Shown here: one piece after another, positions 45,628 through 54,788 of the stretch
How positions within the stretch are numbered: the first letter of the stretch is position 1
How the letters are laid out: every line of letters starts with the position of its first letter
Assembly (NCBI RefSeq): GCF_000428105.1
Contig: NZ_ATZH01000010.1
Span: forward strand, 60,870-124,869
Origin: Bacteroides pyogenes DSM 20611 = JCM 6294
GTDB taxonomy: Bacteria; Bacteroidota; Bacteroidia; Bacteroidales; Bacteroidaceae
Direction: 5' to 3'
Length of the DNA stretch: 64,000 nt
The notes under the pieces: generated by a model
What the model saw: only the letters and a program-made list of their open reading frames with translations
Told to the model about the DNA's origin: nothing
Databases searched by the model: none
Program-made: the position numbers and the translations under genes

Positions 45628-46350
45628 TCACTTTTTCTGCGCCGGTTCGTTAAGCAAATCCATAAACTCCATGGTGCGCAACTCCATCTTATTCACCACG
45701 CGGCCTACCAGCATAACCAGATAGTTGTAGGCAAACATGGCAATAATTCCGACAATCAAACCACCCACCGTTGTAATCATTGCCTCGTAGATGCCTCCCG
45801 AGAGCAATGTGATATCCACATTCCCGCTTCCGGCATTCGCCATCTTATAAAAAGCACGAACCATGCCGGTCACCGTACCTAAAAATCCAATCATCGGAGC
45901 ACCTCCTGCAATCGTAGCCATTACGGTCAGTCCTTTTTCCAATTTAGCTACTTCGATATTTCCGACATTCTCAATGGCAACCTGCACATCATTAATAGGG
46001 CGTCCCAAGCGATTAATTCCTTTTTCAATCATACGTGCCGAAGGAGTATTCATATTTCGGCAATAAGCAAGAGCCGCTTTCAACTCCCCACTATGGATAT
46101 AATCCTTTATGCGTTCCATAAACATAGGATCTTCTTTTCCTGCCTTACGGATAATATAATTTCGTTCGAACAGAATATAGAAACAAATCAAGGAAAGTAG
46201 ACCGAGCACAATCATTATCCAACCTCCTTTAGCTGCCATATCGAGCATATTCATTTCAGGTTCACCGACCGAAGTCAGAACCGGATTGGCAGTTGCCAAA
46301 GAGTCGGCCATACTCACAGTTCCCTGTAGCAATAACATCCATGCATTCAT
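45628..46350 (-). CDS. exbB: ExbB/MotA/TolQ-family proton channel protein
   Basis: The 240-residue protein has three helices (about residues 38-60, 142-165 and 190-215). It has the family signature GLTVMATIAGGAPMIGFLGTVTGMVRAF and, near the C-terminus, ITTVGGLIVGIIAMFAYNYLV. It forms the proton channel that powers TonB with ExbD. Its ATG shares one base with the stop codon of pdxJ (TAATG), implying coupled translation. Confidence 0.93.
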   Translation of the reverse strand: MNAWMLLLQGTVSMADSLATANPVLTSVGEPEMNMLDMAAKGGWIMIVLGLLSLICFYILFERNYIIRKAGKEDPMFMERIKDYIHSGELKAALAYCRNMNTPSARMIEKGINRLGRPINDVQVAIENVGNIEVAKLEKGLTVMATIAGGAPMIGFLGTVTGMVRAFYKMANAGSGNVDITLLSGGIYEAMITTVGGLIVGIIAMFAYNYLVMLVGRVVNKMELRTMEFMDLLNEPAQKK

Positions 46351-47063
46351 TACTGTAAACAGTTTTTATATTCCCTAATGGTACGCTCCAGTCCGAAATA
46401 CAACGCGTCACTAATCAACGCATGCCCGATGGACACCTCGTCCAGCCAAGGAATGTTTTTATAAAAATAATTTAAGTTCACAAGACTCAAGTCGTGTCCG
46501 GCATTCAGCCCCAAGCCGAGACTGCGTGCTTTTTTTGCCGCCTCTATAAAAGGCGCGACAGCCGCTTCCGGGTTTTCCGCAAATTTCGAGGCATAAGGCT
46601 CCGTATACAATTCCACACGATCGGTTCCCGCTTTGGCGGCATACTCCACCATTTCCGGATCGGCAGCAACGAATACGGAAGTGCGTATACCTGCGCTATT
46701 GAAACGATCGAGCACATCCGTCAGAAAATCCAGATTGGATTTCGTATCCCAACCGGAATTAGAGGTTATCTGCGAAGGGGCATCGGGAACCAGCGTCACT
46801 TGGTGCGGCTTCACCTGTAAGACCAGTTCGATGAACTCCGGAGCCGGATAACCTTCAATATTGAATTCGGTCCGCAACAACGGTCGCAAATCATATACAT
46901 CCGTCCGACGAATATGGCGTTCGTCCGGTCGCGGATGCACCGTAATACCATCGGCCCCGAAGCTTTCACAATCAAGCGCTACCTTCACCACGTTCGGCAC
47001 ATCTCCTCCGCGCGCATTCCTCAGCGTAGCGACCTTATTTATATTTACACTCAGTTTAGTCAT
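46350..47063 (-). CDS. pdxJ: Pyridoxine 5'-phosphate synthase
   Basis: The enzyme condenses 1-deoxy-D-xylulose 5-phosphate with 3-amino-2-oxopropyl phosphate to make vitamin B6. The 237-residue protein has [19 protein letters not shown] at the start, then [24 protein letters not shown] and [18 protein letters not shown], and ends with [12 protein letters not shown] and EVSIGHALI. First gene of a leftward operon with exbB, exbD and tonB, divergent from nadK. Confidence 0.96.
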   Translation of the reverse strand: MTKLSVNINKVATLRNARGGDVPNVVKVALDCESFGADGITVHPRPDERHIRRTDVYDLRPLLRTEFNIEGYPAPEFIELVLQVKPHQVTLVPDAPSQITSNSGWDTKSNLDFLTDVLDRFNSAGIRTSVFVAADPEMVEYAAKAGTDRVELYTEPYASKFAENPEAAVAPFIEAAKKARSLGLGLNAGHDLSLVNLNYFYKNIPWLDEVSIGHALISDALYFGLERTIREYKNCLQ

Positions 47064-47096
47064 AGCTCAACACGCAATGTTTGGTGCAAAAATACA

Positions 47097-47104
47097 AATA
47101 TTAT
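47097..47104 (-). promoter_or_regulatory. -7 box of pdxJ
   Basis: TATTTTTG on the minus strand, 33 bases before the ATG. Confidence 0.5.
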
Positions 47105-47213
47105 TATTAGTTGCCTAATAATGGGAAACGCATTATCCGTTCTTTTTTTGTTATTTAAAGTAGAAATCCAAGAAAAAATGCCAAATTTGCAAACACATAT
47201 AACTAAATCGCTT

Positions 47214-48086
47214 ATGAAATTTGCTATTATCGGGAATACATATCAAGCCAAAAAGTCATCGCATGCTGAAACGTTGTTCCAAATACTGAAAGAGAGGCAA
47301 GCCGAAATTCATGTATGCCGGGAATTTTATCGTTTTATAACTTCAGAACTGGGCATTAATGTTTATGCAGACAATTTGTTCGACGGAGAAGATTTCAGCG
47401 CCGACATGGTTATCAGTATCGGTGGCGACGGAACGTTTCTGAAGACAGCCAGCCGAGTGGGACGAAAAGGTATTCCTATTTTAGGAATCAACACCGGGCG
47501 TCTGGGATTTCTGGCAGACATATCGCCCGAGGAGATGGAAGCAACATTCGACGAAATTTATACCGACCGATACAGCATAGAAGAACGGAGCGTGCTGCAA
47601 CTCATCTGCAACGACAAGCATTTACAATCATCACCTTATGCATTGAATGAAATAGCGGTGCTCAAGCGAGACAGTTCTTCGATGATCAGCATACACACCG
47701 CCATCAACGGAGCATACCTGAATACCTATCAGGCCGATGGGCTAGTGATAGCCACCCCCACAGGCTCCACTGCCTATTCACTGAGCGTGGGCGGCCCGAT
47801 CATCGTCCCTCATTCCAACACCATAGTCATTACCCCGGTGGCTCCGCACAGCCTCAACGTGCGACCTATCGTCATTCGCGACGATTGGGAGCTATCATTG
47901 GAGGTAGAAAGCCGCAGCCACAATTTCCTCGTAGCCGTGGATGGAAGAAGCGAGTCGTGCAAAGAAACAACCCGACTCACCATCCGGAAAGCAGATTACA
48001 GCATCAAGGTAGTGAAACGCTTCAATCATGTCTTTTTTGATACGCTTCGCAGCAAAATGATGTGGGGAGCAGACGGAAGGAACTGA
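47214..48086 (+). CDS. nadK: NAD kinase
   Basis: The 290-residue enzyme phosphorylates NAD to NADP. It has the NAD kinase motif [13 protein letters not shown] near residues 67-79 and [21 protein letters not shown] follows near 143 and the second signature [16 protein letters not shown] near 180. The start at 47214 (MKFAIIGN) is conserved in the family; in-frame upstream starts would add unrelated sequence. Confidence 0.96.
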   Translation: MKFAIIGNTYQAKKSSHAETLFQILKERQAEIHVCREFYRFITSELGINVYADNLFDGEDFSADMVISIGGDGTFLKTASRVGRKGIPILGINTGRLGFLADISPEEMEATFDEIYTDRYSIEERSVLQLICNDKHLQSSPYALNEIAVLKRDSSSMISIHTAINGAYLNTYQADGLVIATPTGSTAYSLSVGGPIIVPHSNTIVITPVAPHSLNVRPIVIRDDWELSLEVESRSHNFLVAVDGRSESCKETTRLTIRKADYSIKVVKRFNHVFFDTLRSKMMWGADGRN

Positions 48087-48097
48087 CAAGTCGGTTT

Positions 48098-48979
48098 TTA
48101 CTCCAATCCGAACTTTTGAGAGCCAATCAAGTTGCCGCCCTCAAAAATATCTACCCGGTAGTTTCCGGCATACAGGAATTCTTCCACATCCCAATAGGCA
48201 GTGATATTCTGCTCTTCACCATCGTATTCTATATATTTTTTTATAGAATATCCCAACTCGCGATTCTCATAAGGGAACGTATTAGAGGGGCTCTTTGTCA
48301 ACACATCGTTGTCGGGCTTGGTAATACGTATATAAAGAGTGCGCTCACCATTCTCCGCCGTAATATTCTTTACAATGGTAAAACTGACCGCCATTTTCAC
48401 CACATCCTTCACTCTTTTCGCCACCTTTCCCCTTTTGTTTCGCGCCTCTACACGGATATTCGTAGCATCCAGCTGCGCCGCAAGCGTCACTTTTTTATCC
48501 AGATTCTTTTTTTCTTCCGAAAGGTTGCTGATTTGGCGCGAAGCATCGTTGTATTTCCGGGTCACTTCCGCAATCTCTTCTTTCTGCTGTGCGGTAAGCT
48601 TGTTCAACGAGTCGATCTGGTTGATATACCCCACCATTATCTTACGCAACGTGGCCAGCTCGTTCTTCAGCCGCCGGATTTCAGAAGCATTCGAACTTTT
48701 GACCGTACGCAGCTCCTCCAGCAGACGCTGGGTCTTGAGTTGTTCCTGTTCCAGCAATTGAGCAAGCGAATCGTTCGAAACCGTCATCTTCAGTTCGTCA
48801 TATTGCTGTGAAAATCGAGTGTATTCTTTTTCCAGATCTTCCTTATCTAATTCAAACTCTTCCACCAACTCACGGTTCGCGCGTTTTTCGGTAATCAGTA
48901 AATATGTAATACCGATCATTGCTATTACGAGCAACGCTACGGCAGCAATCAGAAGGCTCTTTTTATTCATATTCGACAA
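48098..48979 (-). CDS. Membrane-anchored coiled-coil protein, unknown function
   Basis: The 293-residue protein has one N-terminal helix (LLIAAVALLVIAMIGITYLLI). A coiled coil (residues about 33-160, with repeated RRLKNELATLRK-type heptads) follows. The C-terminal part is beta-rich (MAVSFTIVKNITAENGERTLYIRITKPDND and NYRVDIFEGGNLIGSQKFGL). It is a conserved Bacteroides type without known function. It converges on nadK, 11 bases apart. Start may be at the fourth codon. Confidence 0.75.
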   Translation of the reverse strand: MSNMNKKSLLIAAVALLVIAMIGITYLLITEKRANRELVEEFELDKEDLEKEYTRFSQQYDELKMTVSNDSLAQLLEQEQLKTQRLLEELRTVKSSNASEIRRLKNELATLRKIMVGYINQIDSLNKLTAQQKEEIAEVTRKYNDASRQISNLSEEKKNLDKKVTLAAQLDATNIRVEARNKRGKVAKRVKDVVKMAVSFTIVKNITAENGERTLYIRITKPDNDVLTKSPSNTFPYENRELGYSIKKYIEYDGEEQNITAYWDVEEFLYAGNYRVDIFEGGNLIGSQKFGLE

Positions 48980-49198
48980 TATCTAACAATTATATGGATA
49001 ACAGACGCAAAAGTAAGCATTTCAGTTCATTTCACACATGTTCCATCATTCAAATTCCAAAAAAACAAATACTTTTGCAACATTTTAAGACCTTATTTTA
49101 ACTTTTACCCGATTTCTACCGCGGACATCTGAGAAATAGCAAATATAAATTATTCGCGCTGGAAAGAAGTTTGCTACCGACAAAATACTCTCGACCCA

Positions 49199-49261
49199 AA
49201 CAGCCGTTTGCCTAAAAAATTGCGCTTAAGCAAACATGCGTTTTTTAGGCAAATGACTGTT
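49199..49261. repeat. 63-bp inverted repeat upstream of mdh
   Basis: Two 21-base arms (AACAGCCGTTTGCC... and its complement) pair at 19 of 21 positions, including a perfect 13-bp run TTTGCCTAAAAAA/TTTTTTAGGCAAA. The 21-base centre contains GCTTAAGC. It lies in a 485-base gap, 147 bases before the mdh -7 box. It may be a bidirectional terminator for the coiled-coil gene or a binding site. Confidence 0.75.
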
Positions 49262-49407
49262 AATAAGAATATTTTTTTGCATCCACATGGAAACTATAAA
49301 AAGAAAAAACAGATGCGCAAAAGACCAATTTGCATTGTATCCCCACAAAGAGTTCCTCTTTAACGAAAATTATTACGGAAAAATTTCTTTAATCGGGAAT
49401 AACATTG

Positions 49408-49415
49408 TAATTTTG
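49408..49415 (+). promoter_or_regulatory. -7 box of mdh
   Basis: TAATTTTG, 50 bases before the ATG. Confidence 0.5.
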
Positions 49416-49464
49416 CGGATACGAAAAGAAAAACCAATTATCAACTTTTAAATAAAATCGTATT

Positions 49465-50406
49465 ATGTCAAAAGTAACTGTAGTAGGCGCAGGAAATGTA
49501 GGTGCTACATGCGCAAATGTACTTGCTTTCAATGAAGTAGCAGACGAAGTAGTAATGCTGGACGTAAAAGAAGGCGTTTCAGAGGGTAAAGCAATGGATA
49601 TGATGCAGACAGCCCAATTATTGGGCTTCGACACGACCTTGGTGGGTTGCACAAACGATTATGCTCAGACAGCCAATTCAGACGTAGTGGTTATCACTTC
49701 AGGTATCCCCCGCAAACCGGGCATGACTCGTGAAGAGTTGATCGGCGTGAATGCCGGTATCGTAAAATCAGTAGCTCAAAACATTCTGAAACATTCTCCC
49801 AATGCTATCCTCGTTGTAGTTTCCAACCCGATGGACACCATGACCTATCTATCATTAAAAGCTCTGGGATTACCAAAGAACCGCATTATCGGCATGGGTG
49901 GCGCTCTTGACAGCTCTCGTTTCAAATACTTCCTCTCTCAGGCTTTAGGATGCAACGCTAACGAAGTGGAAGGTATGGTAATCGGCGGACACGGCGATAC
50001 AACCATGATTCCGTTGACTCGCTTCGCTACTTACAAAGGTTTGCCCGTAAGCAACTTCCTCTCTGAAGAAAAATTGAATGAAGTAGCTGGTGCCACTATG
50101 GTTGGAGGTGCAACTTTAACCAAATTACTGGGCACTTCAGCATGGTATGCACCAGGAGCTGCCGCAGCATTCGTTGTCGAATCCATCCTTCACAACCAGA
50201 AAAAGATGATTCCTTGCTCAGTATATCTGGAAGGCGAATACGGTGAATCAGACATTTGTATCGGTGTGCCTGTAATCCTTGGCAGAAACGGCATCGAAAA
50301 GATTGTAAAGCTAGAACTAAACGCTGACGAAAAAGCGAAATTCGCAGCCAGCGCAAAAGCTGTTCATGCTACAAATGCAGCTTTGAAAGAAGTAGGCGCT
50401 CTCTAA
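49465..50406 (+). CDS. mdh: Malate dehydrogenase
   Basis: The 313-residue NAD enzyme interconverts malate and oxaloacetate, feeding the reductive branch to fumarate. GAGNVG (residues 8-13) binds NAD, with D33 at the end of the second strand. R83 and R89 of IPRKPGMTR are the malate-specific contacts, and H176 in IGGHGDTTM is the catalytic His. It is of the LDH-like MDH type. It is a monocistronic unit followed by a long hairpin. Confidence 0.97.
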   Translation: MSKVTVVGAGNVGATCANVLAFNEVADEVVMLDVKEGVSEGKAMDMMQTAQLLGFDTTLVGCTNDYAQTANSDVVVITSGIPRKPGMTREELIGVNAGIVKSVAQNILKHSPNAILVVVSNPMDTMTYLSLKALGLPKNRIIGMGGALDSSRFKYFLSQALGCNANEVEGMVIGGHGDTTMIPLTRFATYKGLPVSNFLSEEKLNEVAGATMVGGATLTKLLGTSAWYAPGAAAAFVVESILHNQKKMIPCSVYLEGEYGESDICIGVPVILGRNGIEKIVKLELNADEKAKFAASAKAVHATNAALKEVGAL

Positions 50407-50478
50407 GCCTATACAGATAGAAAAAGTCTATCGGCTACATATTTAATATAAATAATAAGGTAGCGGATATGATGATAG

Positions 50479-50551
50479 AATGCGGATGAACACAGATTGA
50501 CACAAAACGAATGAACTTCGCTAGTGTGAATCGTATTCATCCGCATTTTCA
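50479..50551 (+). terminator. Long hairpin downstream of mdh (terminator or repeat)
   Basis: AATGCGGATGAA (50479-50490) pairs perfectly with TTCATCCGCATT (50536-50547). Further pairing (GATT/AATC, ACAC/GTGT) occurs inside and a short T run follows. Confidence 0.6.
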
Positions 50552-50647
50552 TAATATCACTTCGAGACAACAAAAACAACTTTTTTCACGATTCATGAAG
50601 ACACATTATTCTTTTCAGTGCTACAGTTTACTGTTTCTACTATACAA

Positions 50648-50721
50648 GTTATCCGTCCGGCGTTCGTGTCCCATTCGTCTTTCGTCTGTGTTTTATTCGT
50701 CTGCCGAACGAAAGACGAATG
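50648..50721 (-). repeat. 74-bp dispersed repeat, copy 2
   Basis: Reverse-complement copy of 10706-10779 (about 82% identity). CATTCGTCTTTCGT (50672-50685) and ACGAAAGACGAATG (50708-50721) make a perfect 14-bp inverted repeat here. It lies in the mdh-tolC gap, which otherwise holds the mdh hairpin and the tolC promoter. Confidence 0.8.
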
Positions 50722-50920
50722 CTCGTTTAAAAGAAAAACGATATTTATCAAACAAACAAAGACTAAAATGTAAATGATACTTTAATCCCGATTGTCCACC
50801 CCGGGATGGAATTAATTCATCGTTATCCCAAGCCAAAACGCATTGAGAAAGAATCTGGAAATCGAAATATGTATAAAAAATCCGTTTCTATTTGTCTCTA
50901 TTTAAAAAAGGCTAATTTTT

Positions 50921-50951
50921 TTTGTAGTTCAATATAAAGTAGATACTTTTG
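50921..50951 (+). promoter_or_regulatory. Promoter of the tolC-hlyD-permease operon
   Basis: TTTG (50921-50924), a 19-base spacer and TACTTTTG (50944-50951) match the Bacteroidetes consensus. It supports the ATG at 51023 over one at 50957. Confidence 0.7.
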
Positions 50952-51022
50952 CATCGTTGTTTATGCAATTATTCTTTATAAAAGAAGTATTAAGTAATCC
51001 TATTTTTAAGACGTTATACACA

Positions 51023-52510
51023 ATGAAAAAAGTACTGATTCTAACCTTTATATGTTGCTTGGCATCCATGGTTAAAGGGCAAAGCGTTCTCAACTTAGAT
51101 AGTTGTCGTGCATTGGCTCTCGCCAATAACAAGGATTTGCTGATCAGTAACGAAAAAATAGAAGCCGCATATAATCAGAAAAAGGCCGCATTTACAAACT
51201 ATTTGCCTGACATCACGGCCACAGGTGCCTACATGCGGAATCAGAAAGAGTTTTCAATCTTAAACAACGACCAAAAAGCTGCACTTTCAGGATTGGGGAC
51301 CAATATGGCAAACAGTATAGCCGGTCCCTTTCAAGAAGCTGCTCAAGCAATAGTTATCGCTCATCCGGAGATGGCTCCGCTCATTTCTTCTCTTGGGAAT
51401 TTGGGGCAACAGTTAGGTTCTTCCCTTGTTCCTGCCCTCAACAATGCAGGGAACTCAATAATCGACGCGTTCCGCACAGATACCCGAAACGTATATGCCG
51501 GCGCACTCACCCTTACTCAACCCATCTATATGGGAGGGAAAATACGTGCCTACAACAAAATCACCCAATATGCGGAAGAGCTAGCGCGCCAACAACATCA
51601 TTCGGGCATGCAAGAAGTAATATTGAGCACCGACCAGGCCTATTGGCAGGTGATATCGCTCGCCAACAAAAAGAAATTAGCCGAAGGTTATCTGAAACTT
51701 TTGCAACAGCTCGACAGCGATGTAGAAAAAATGATTGCCGAAGGAGTAGCAACGAAAGCCGACGGATTATCGGTACGAGTAAAAGTCAACGAGGCAGAAA
51801 TGACACTCACCAAAGTTGAAGATGGGCTAAGCCTTGCTCGAATGCTGCTGTGCCAGCTTTGCGGAATCGATCTGAGTACCCCTATCCGTTTGGCAGACGA
51901 AGAGATGGACAATCTGCCCGTACTTACACCAGATACTTATTTCGACATGGAAGCAGTTTATGCTAACCGCCCGGAAGTACGCAGTCTGGAACTGGCAACA
52001 AACATATACCGCCAGAAAGTAAACGTAACGCGTGCGGAACATCTTCCTTCTCTTGCTCTCATTGGTAACTACGCAGTTACTAACCCTTCGATGTTTAACG
52101 GATTCGAAAACAAGTTCAAAGGAATGTGGAATGTGGGAGTCATGCTGCAAGTCCCCATTTGGCATTGGGGGGAAGGGACTTATAAGACCAGAACCGCTAA
52201 AGCGGAAGCCCGTATTGCCGAATATCGGCTGCAGGATGCGAAAGAGAAAATCGAGCTGCAGGTAAATCAAGCAGCATTCAAGGTGAATGAAGCCGGAAAG
52301 AAATTAGTGATGGCAACCAAGAATATGGAAAAAGCGGAAGAAAATCTGAGGTATGCCACGCTCGGCTTCAAAGAAGGAGTGATTGCCACAAGTAACGTAC
52401 TCGAAGCACAAACGGCTTGGCTGTCAGCGCAATCGGAGAAAATCGATTCTCAAATCGATGTGAAGCTGACGGAAATCTACTTGAAGAAAGCGCTTGGGAC
52501 ACTTAAATAA
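51023..52510 (+). CDS. TolC-family outer-membrane efflux protein
   Basis: The 495-residue protein starts with a signal peptide (KKVLILTFICCLASMVKGQ). The two long coiled repeats of the outer-membrane efflux family follow (SCRALALANNKDLLISNEKIEAAYNQKKAAF and, in the second half, AEHLPSLALIGNYAV). An alanine/glycine-rich insertion at about 95-150 is odd but typical of Bacteroides homologues. First gene of a four-gene efflux operon. Confidence 0.92.
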   Translation: MKKVLILTFICCLASMVKGQSVLNLDSCRALALANNKDLLISNEKIEAAYNQKKAAFTNYLPDITATGAYMRNQKEFSILNNDQKAALSGLGTNMANSIAGPFQEAAQAIVIAHPEMAPLISSLGNLGQQLGSSLVPALNNAGNSIIDAFRTDTRNVYAGALTLTQPIYMGGKIRAYNKITQYAEELARQQHHSGMQEVILSTDQAYWQVISLANKKKLAEGYLKLLQQLDSDVEKMIAEGVATKADGLSVRVKVNEAEMTLTKVEDGLSLARMLLCQLCGIDLSTPIRLADEEMDNLPVLTPDTYFDMEAVYANRPEVRSLELATNIYRQKVNVTRAEHLPSLALIGNYAVTNPSMFNGFENKFKGMWNVGVMLQVPIWHWGEGTYKTRTAKAEARIAEYRLQDAKEKIELQVNQAAFKVNEAGKKLVMATKNMEKAEENLRYATLGFKEGVIATSNVLEAQTAWLSAQSEKIDSQIDVKLTEIYLKKALGTLK

Positions 52511-52610
52511 TATAAAAATCCAAGACAAGACCGGCAAAAGGACTACAGACCGCGCACATAGTCAACTCGCCCGCTTGTCGATAAAAAAATAAAAATTAAA
52601 AAGCTAAAAT

Positions 52611-53603
52611 ATGACACCTACAAAATCACAAAACAGTAATATGCTACTTGCATTCCTTACTTTATTGGGAGTTATCGCAATCGTTGCAGTCGTTGGTTTT
52701 TTCATGCTTCGCAAAGGCCCCGAAATCATTCAAGGGCAGGCTGAGGCTACCGAGTATCGTGTTTCGAGCAAAGTACCGGGACGTATCTTGGAGTTTCGTG
52801 TAAAAGAAGGACAGAAAGTAAATGCCGGAGATACTTTGGCAATATTGGAAGCACCCGATGTTATGGCTAAGATGGAGCAAGCACGCGCAGCTGAAGCTGC
52901 CGCACGGGCTCAGAATGAAAAAGCTATTAAAGGAACCCGACAGGAACAGATACAAGCGGCCTACGAAATGTGGCAAAAAGCTCAGGCAGGTGTTATCATT
53001 GCCGAGAAATCGTACACCCGCATCAAGAATTTGCACGAACAAGGTGTGATGCCGGCACAAAAACTGGATGAAGTGACGGCGCAGCGAGACGCTGCAATCG
53101 CCACGGAAAAAGCCGCTAAATCGCAATATACAATGGCAAAAAACGGTGCCGAACGAGAAGATAAAATGGCTGCTGAGGCGTTGGTTAACCGTGCAAAAGG
53201 GGCCGTAGCTGAAGTAGAATCGTATATCAAAGAAACATATCTGATTGCCCAGACTGCAGGTGAAGTATCTGAAATATTCCCCAAAGTAGGTGAGTTGGTA
53301 GGTACGGGGGCCCCCATCATGAATATTGCCGAATTGGATGATATGTGGGCCACATTTAATGTACGCGAGGATCTGCTGAAAAACCTGACAATGGGAGCAG
53401 AATTCGAAGCCATCGTTCCGGCATTGGAAAATAAAACCATCAAACTAAAAGTATATTATCTGCAAGATTTAGGCACCTACGCTGCCTGGAAAGCCACCAA
53501 GACAACCGGGCAGTTCGACCTGAAAACATTCAAAGTGAAAGCTTCTCCGATGGAGAAAATAGAAAATCTTCGTCCGGGTATGTCGGTTATCATTAACAAA
53601 TAA
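52611..53603 (+). CDS. HlyD-family membrane-fusion protein
   Basis: The 330-residue protein has one N-terminal helix (MLLAFLTLLGVIAIVAVVGFFML) and a biotinyl-lipoyl half motif (RILEFRVKEGQKVNAGDTLAILEAPDV). An alpha-helical hairpin (residues about 80-205) and the second lipoyl half (TAGEVSEIFPKVGELVGTGAPIMNI) follow. It bridges the inner-membrane transporter and TolC. Confidence 0.94.
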   Translation: MTPTKSQNSNMLLAFLTLLGVIAIVAVVGFFMLRKGPEIIQGQAEATEYRVSSKVPGRILEFRVKEGQKVNAGDTLAILEAPDVMAKMEQARAAEAAARAQNEKAIKGTRQEQIQAAYEMWQKAQAGVIIAEKSYTRIKNLHEQGVMPAQKLDEVTAQRDAAIATEKAAKSQYTMAKNGAEREDKMAAEALVNRAKGAVAEVESYIKETYLIAQTAGEVSEIFPKVGELVGTGAPIMNIAELDDMWATFNVREDLLKNLTMGAEFEAIVPALENKTIKLKVYYLQDLGTYAAWKATKTTGQFDLKTFKVKASPMEKIENLRPGMSVIINK

Positions 53604-53606
53604 TAT

Positions 53607-54788
53607 ATGAAAGAAAAAGAAAAGAAATACATCGCTTTGTGGCAAGTCATGCTGCGAGAGTGCCGTCGTCTGGTGTCACGGCCTCTATACCTTTTCAGCA
53701 TGGTAATCTCGCCTCTATTTTGCTATGTATTCTTTACTACTTTGATGAGTTCCGGACTTCCCGAAGGTCTGCCGGCAGGTGTGGTTGACATGGACAGGTC
53801 TGCTAATTCCCGCAACATCATTCGCAATCTGGACTCATTCACTCAAACAGAAATAGTTGACCATTACAGCAATATAGCAGATGCTCGCATCGCATTGCAA
53901 AAAGGAAAGATATACGGTTTCTTCTATATTCCCGAAGGACTCTCGGCAGACGCTCAGAGCCAGAGACAACCTAAGGTCTCTTTCTACACCAATTATTCCT
54001 ATCTTATTGCCGGCTCTTTGCTGTTCAGAGACATGAAGATGATGGGAGAATTGATTTCCGGGGCAGCATCCAGAAGCATGCTTTATGCCAAAGGAGCTAC
54101 AGAAGATCAAGCTATGGGATTTCTGCAACCGATCGTCATCGACACACATCCGCTGAACAATCCGTGGTTGAACTACTCGGTGTACTTATGTAACACTTTG
54201 TTACCCGGTGTACTGATGCTACTCATATTCATGGTAACAGTTTATTCCATTGGCGTGGAAATTAAAAATCGGACAGCACGCGAATGGCTACGAATGAGCA
54301 ACAATTCCATTTACATCGCATTGGCAGGGAAACTAATACCGCATACGGTTGTCTTTTTCATTATGGGAGCATTCTATAATGTGTACCTATACGGTTTTCT
54401 GCATTTCCCGTGCAACAGCGGAATCATTCCTATGTTGCTCGCCACCCTTTGCCTCGTGCTGGCTTCGCAATGTTGCGGAGTGCTTATGATAGGAATATTG
54501 CCCACGCTACGTCTTGGGTTGAGTTTCGCTTCATTATGGGGAGTAATCTCTTTTTCCATCTCGGGATTTACATTTCCGGTGATGGCGATGCACCCGATCT
54601 TGCAGGCGTTAAGCAACTTGTTTCCATTGCGTCATTACTTTCTCATTTATGTCGATCAGGCACTCAACGGATACAGCATGGCATACTCGTGGGCCAACTA
54701 CACAGCCCTGTTAATATTCATGATGCTTCCTTTCTTTGTAGTACATCGGTTGAAAGAAGCATTGATTTATTACAAATACATACCGTAA
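53607..54788 (+). CDS. ABC-2-type transporter permease 1
   Basis: The 393-residue protein has an N-terminal helix after a basic stretch, a soluble domain of 150 residues, and five C-terminal helices, the plan of ABC-2 permeases (type ABC2_membrane_3). It starts 3 bases after the hlyD stop and its own stop is followed at once by the next ATG. Confidence 0.9.
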   Translation: MKEKEKKYIALWQVMLRECRRLVSRPLYLFSMVISPLFCYVFFTTLMSSGLPEGLPAGVVDMDRSANSRNIIRNLDSFTQTEIVDHYSNIADARIALQKGKIYGFFYIPEGLSADAQSQRQPKVSFYTNYSYLIAGSLLFRDMKMMGELISGAASRSMLYAKGATEDQAMGFLQPIVIDTHPLNNPWLNYSVYLCNTLLPGVLMLLIFMVTVYSIGVEIKNRTAREWLRMSNNSIYIALAGKLIPHTVVFFIMGAFYNVYLYGFLHFPCNSGIIPMLLATLCLVLASQCCGVLMIGILPTLRLGLSFASLWGVISFSISGFTFPVMAMHPILQALSNLFPLRHYFLIYVDQALNGYSMAYSWANYTALLIFMMLPFFVVHRLKEALIYYKYIP

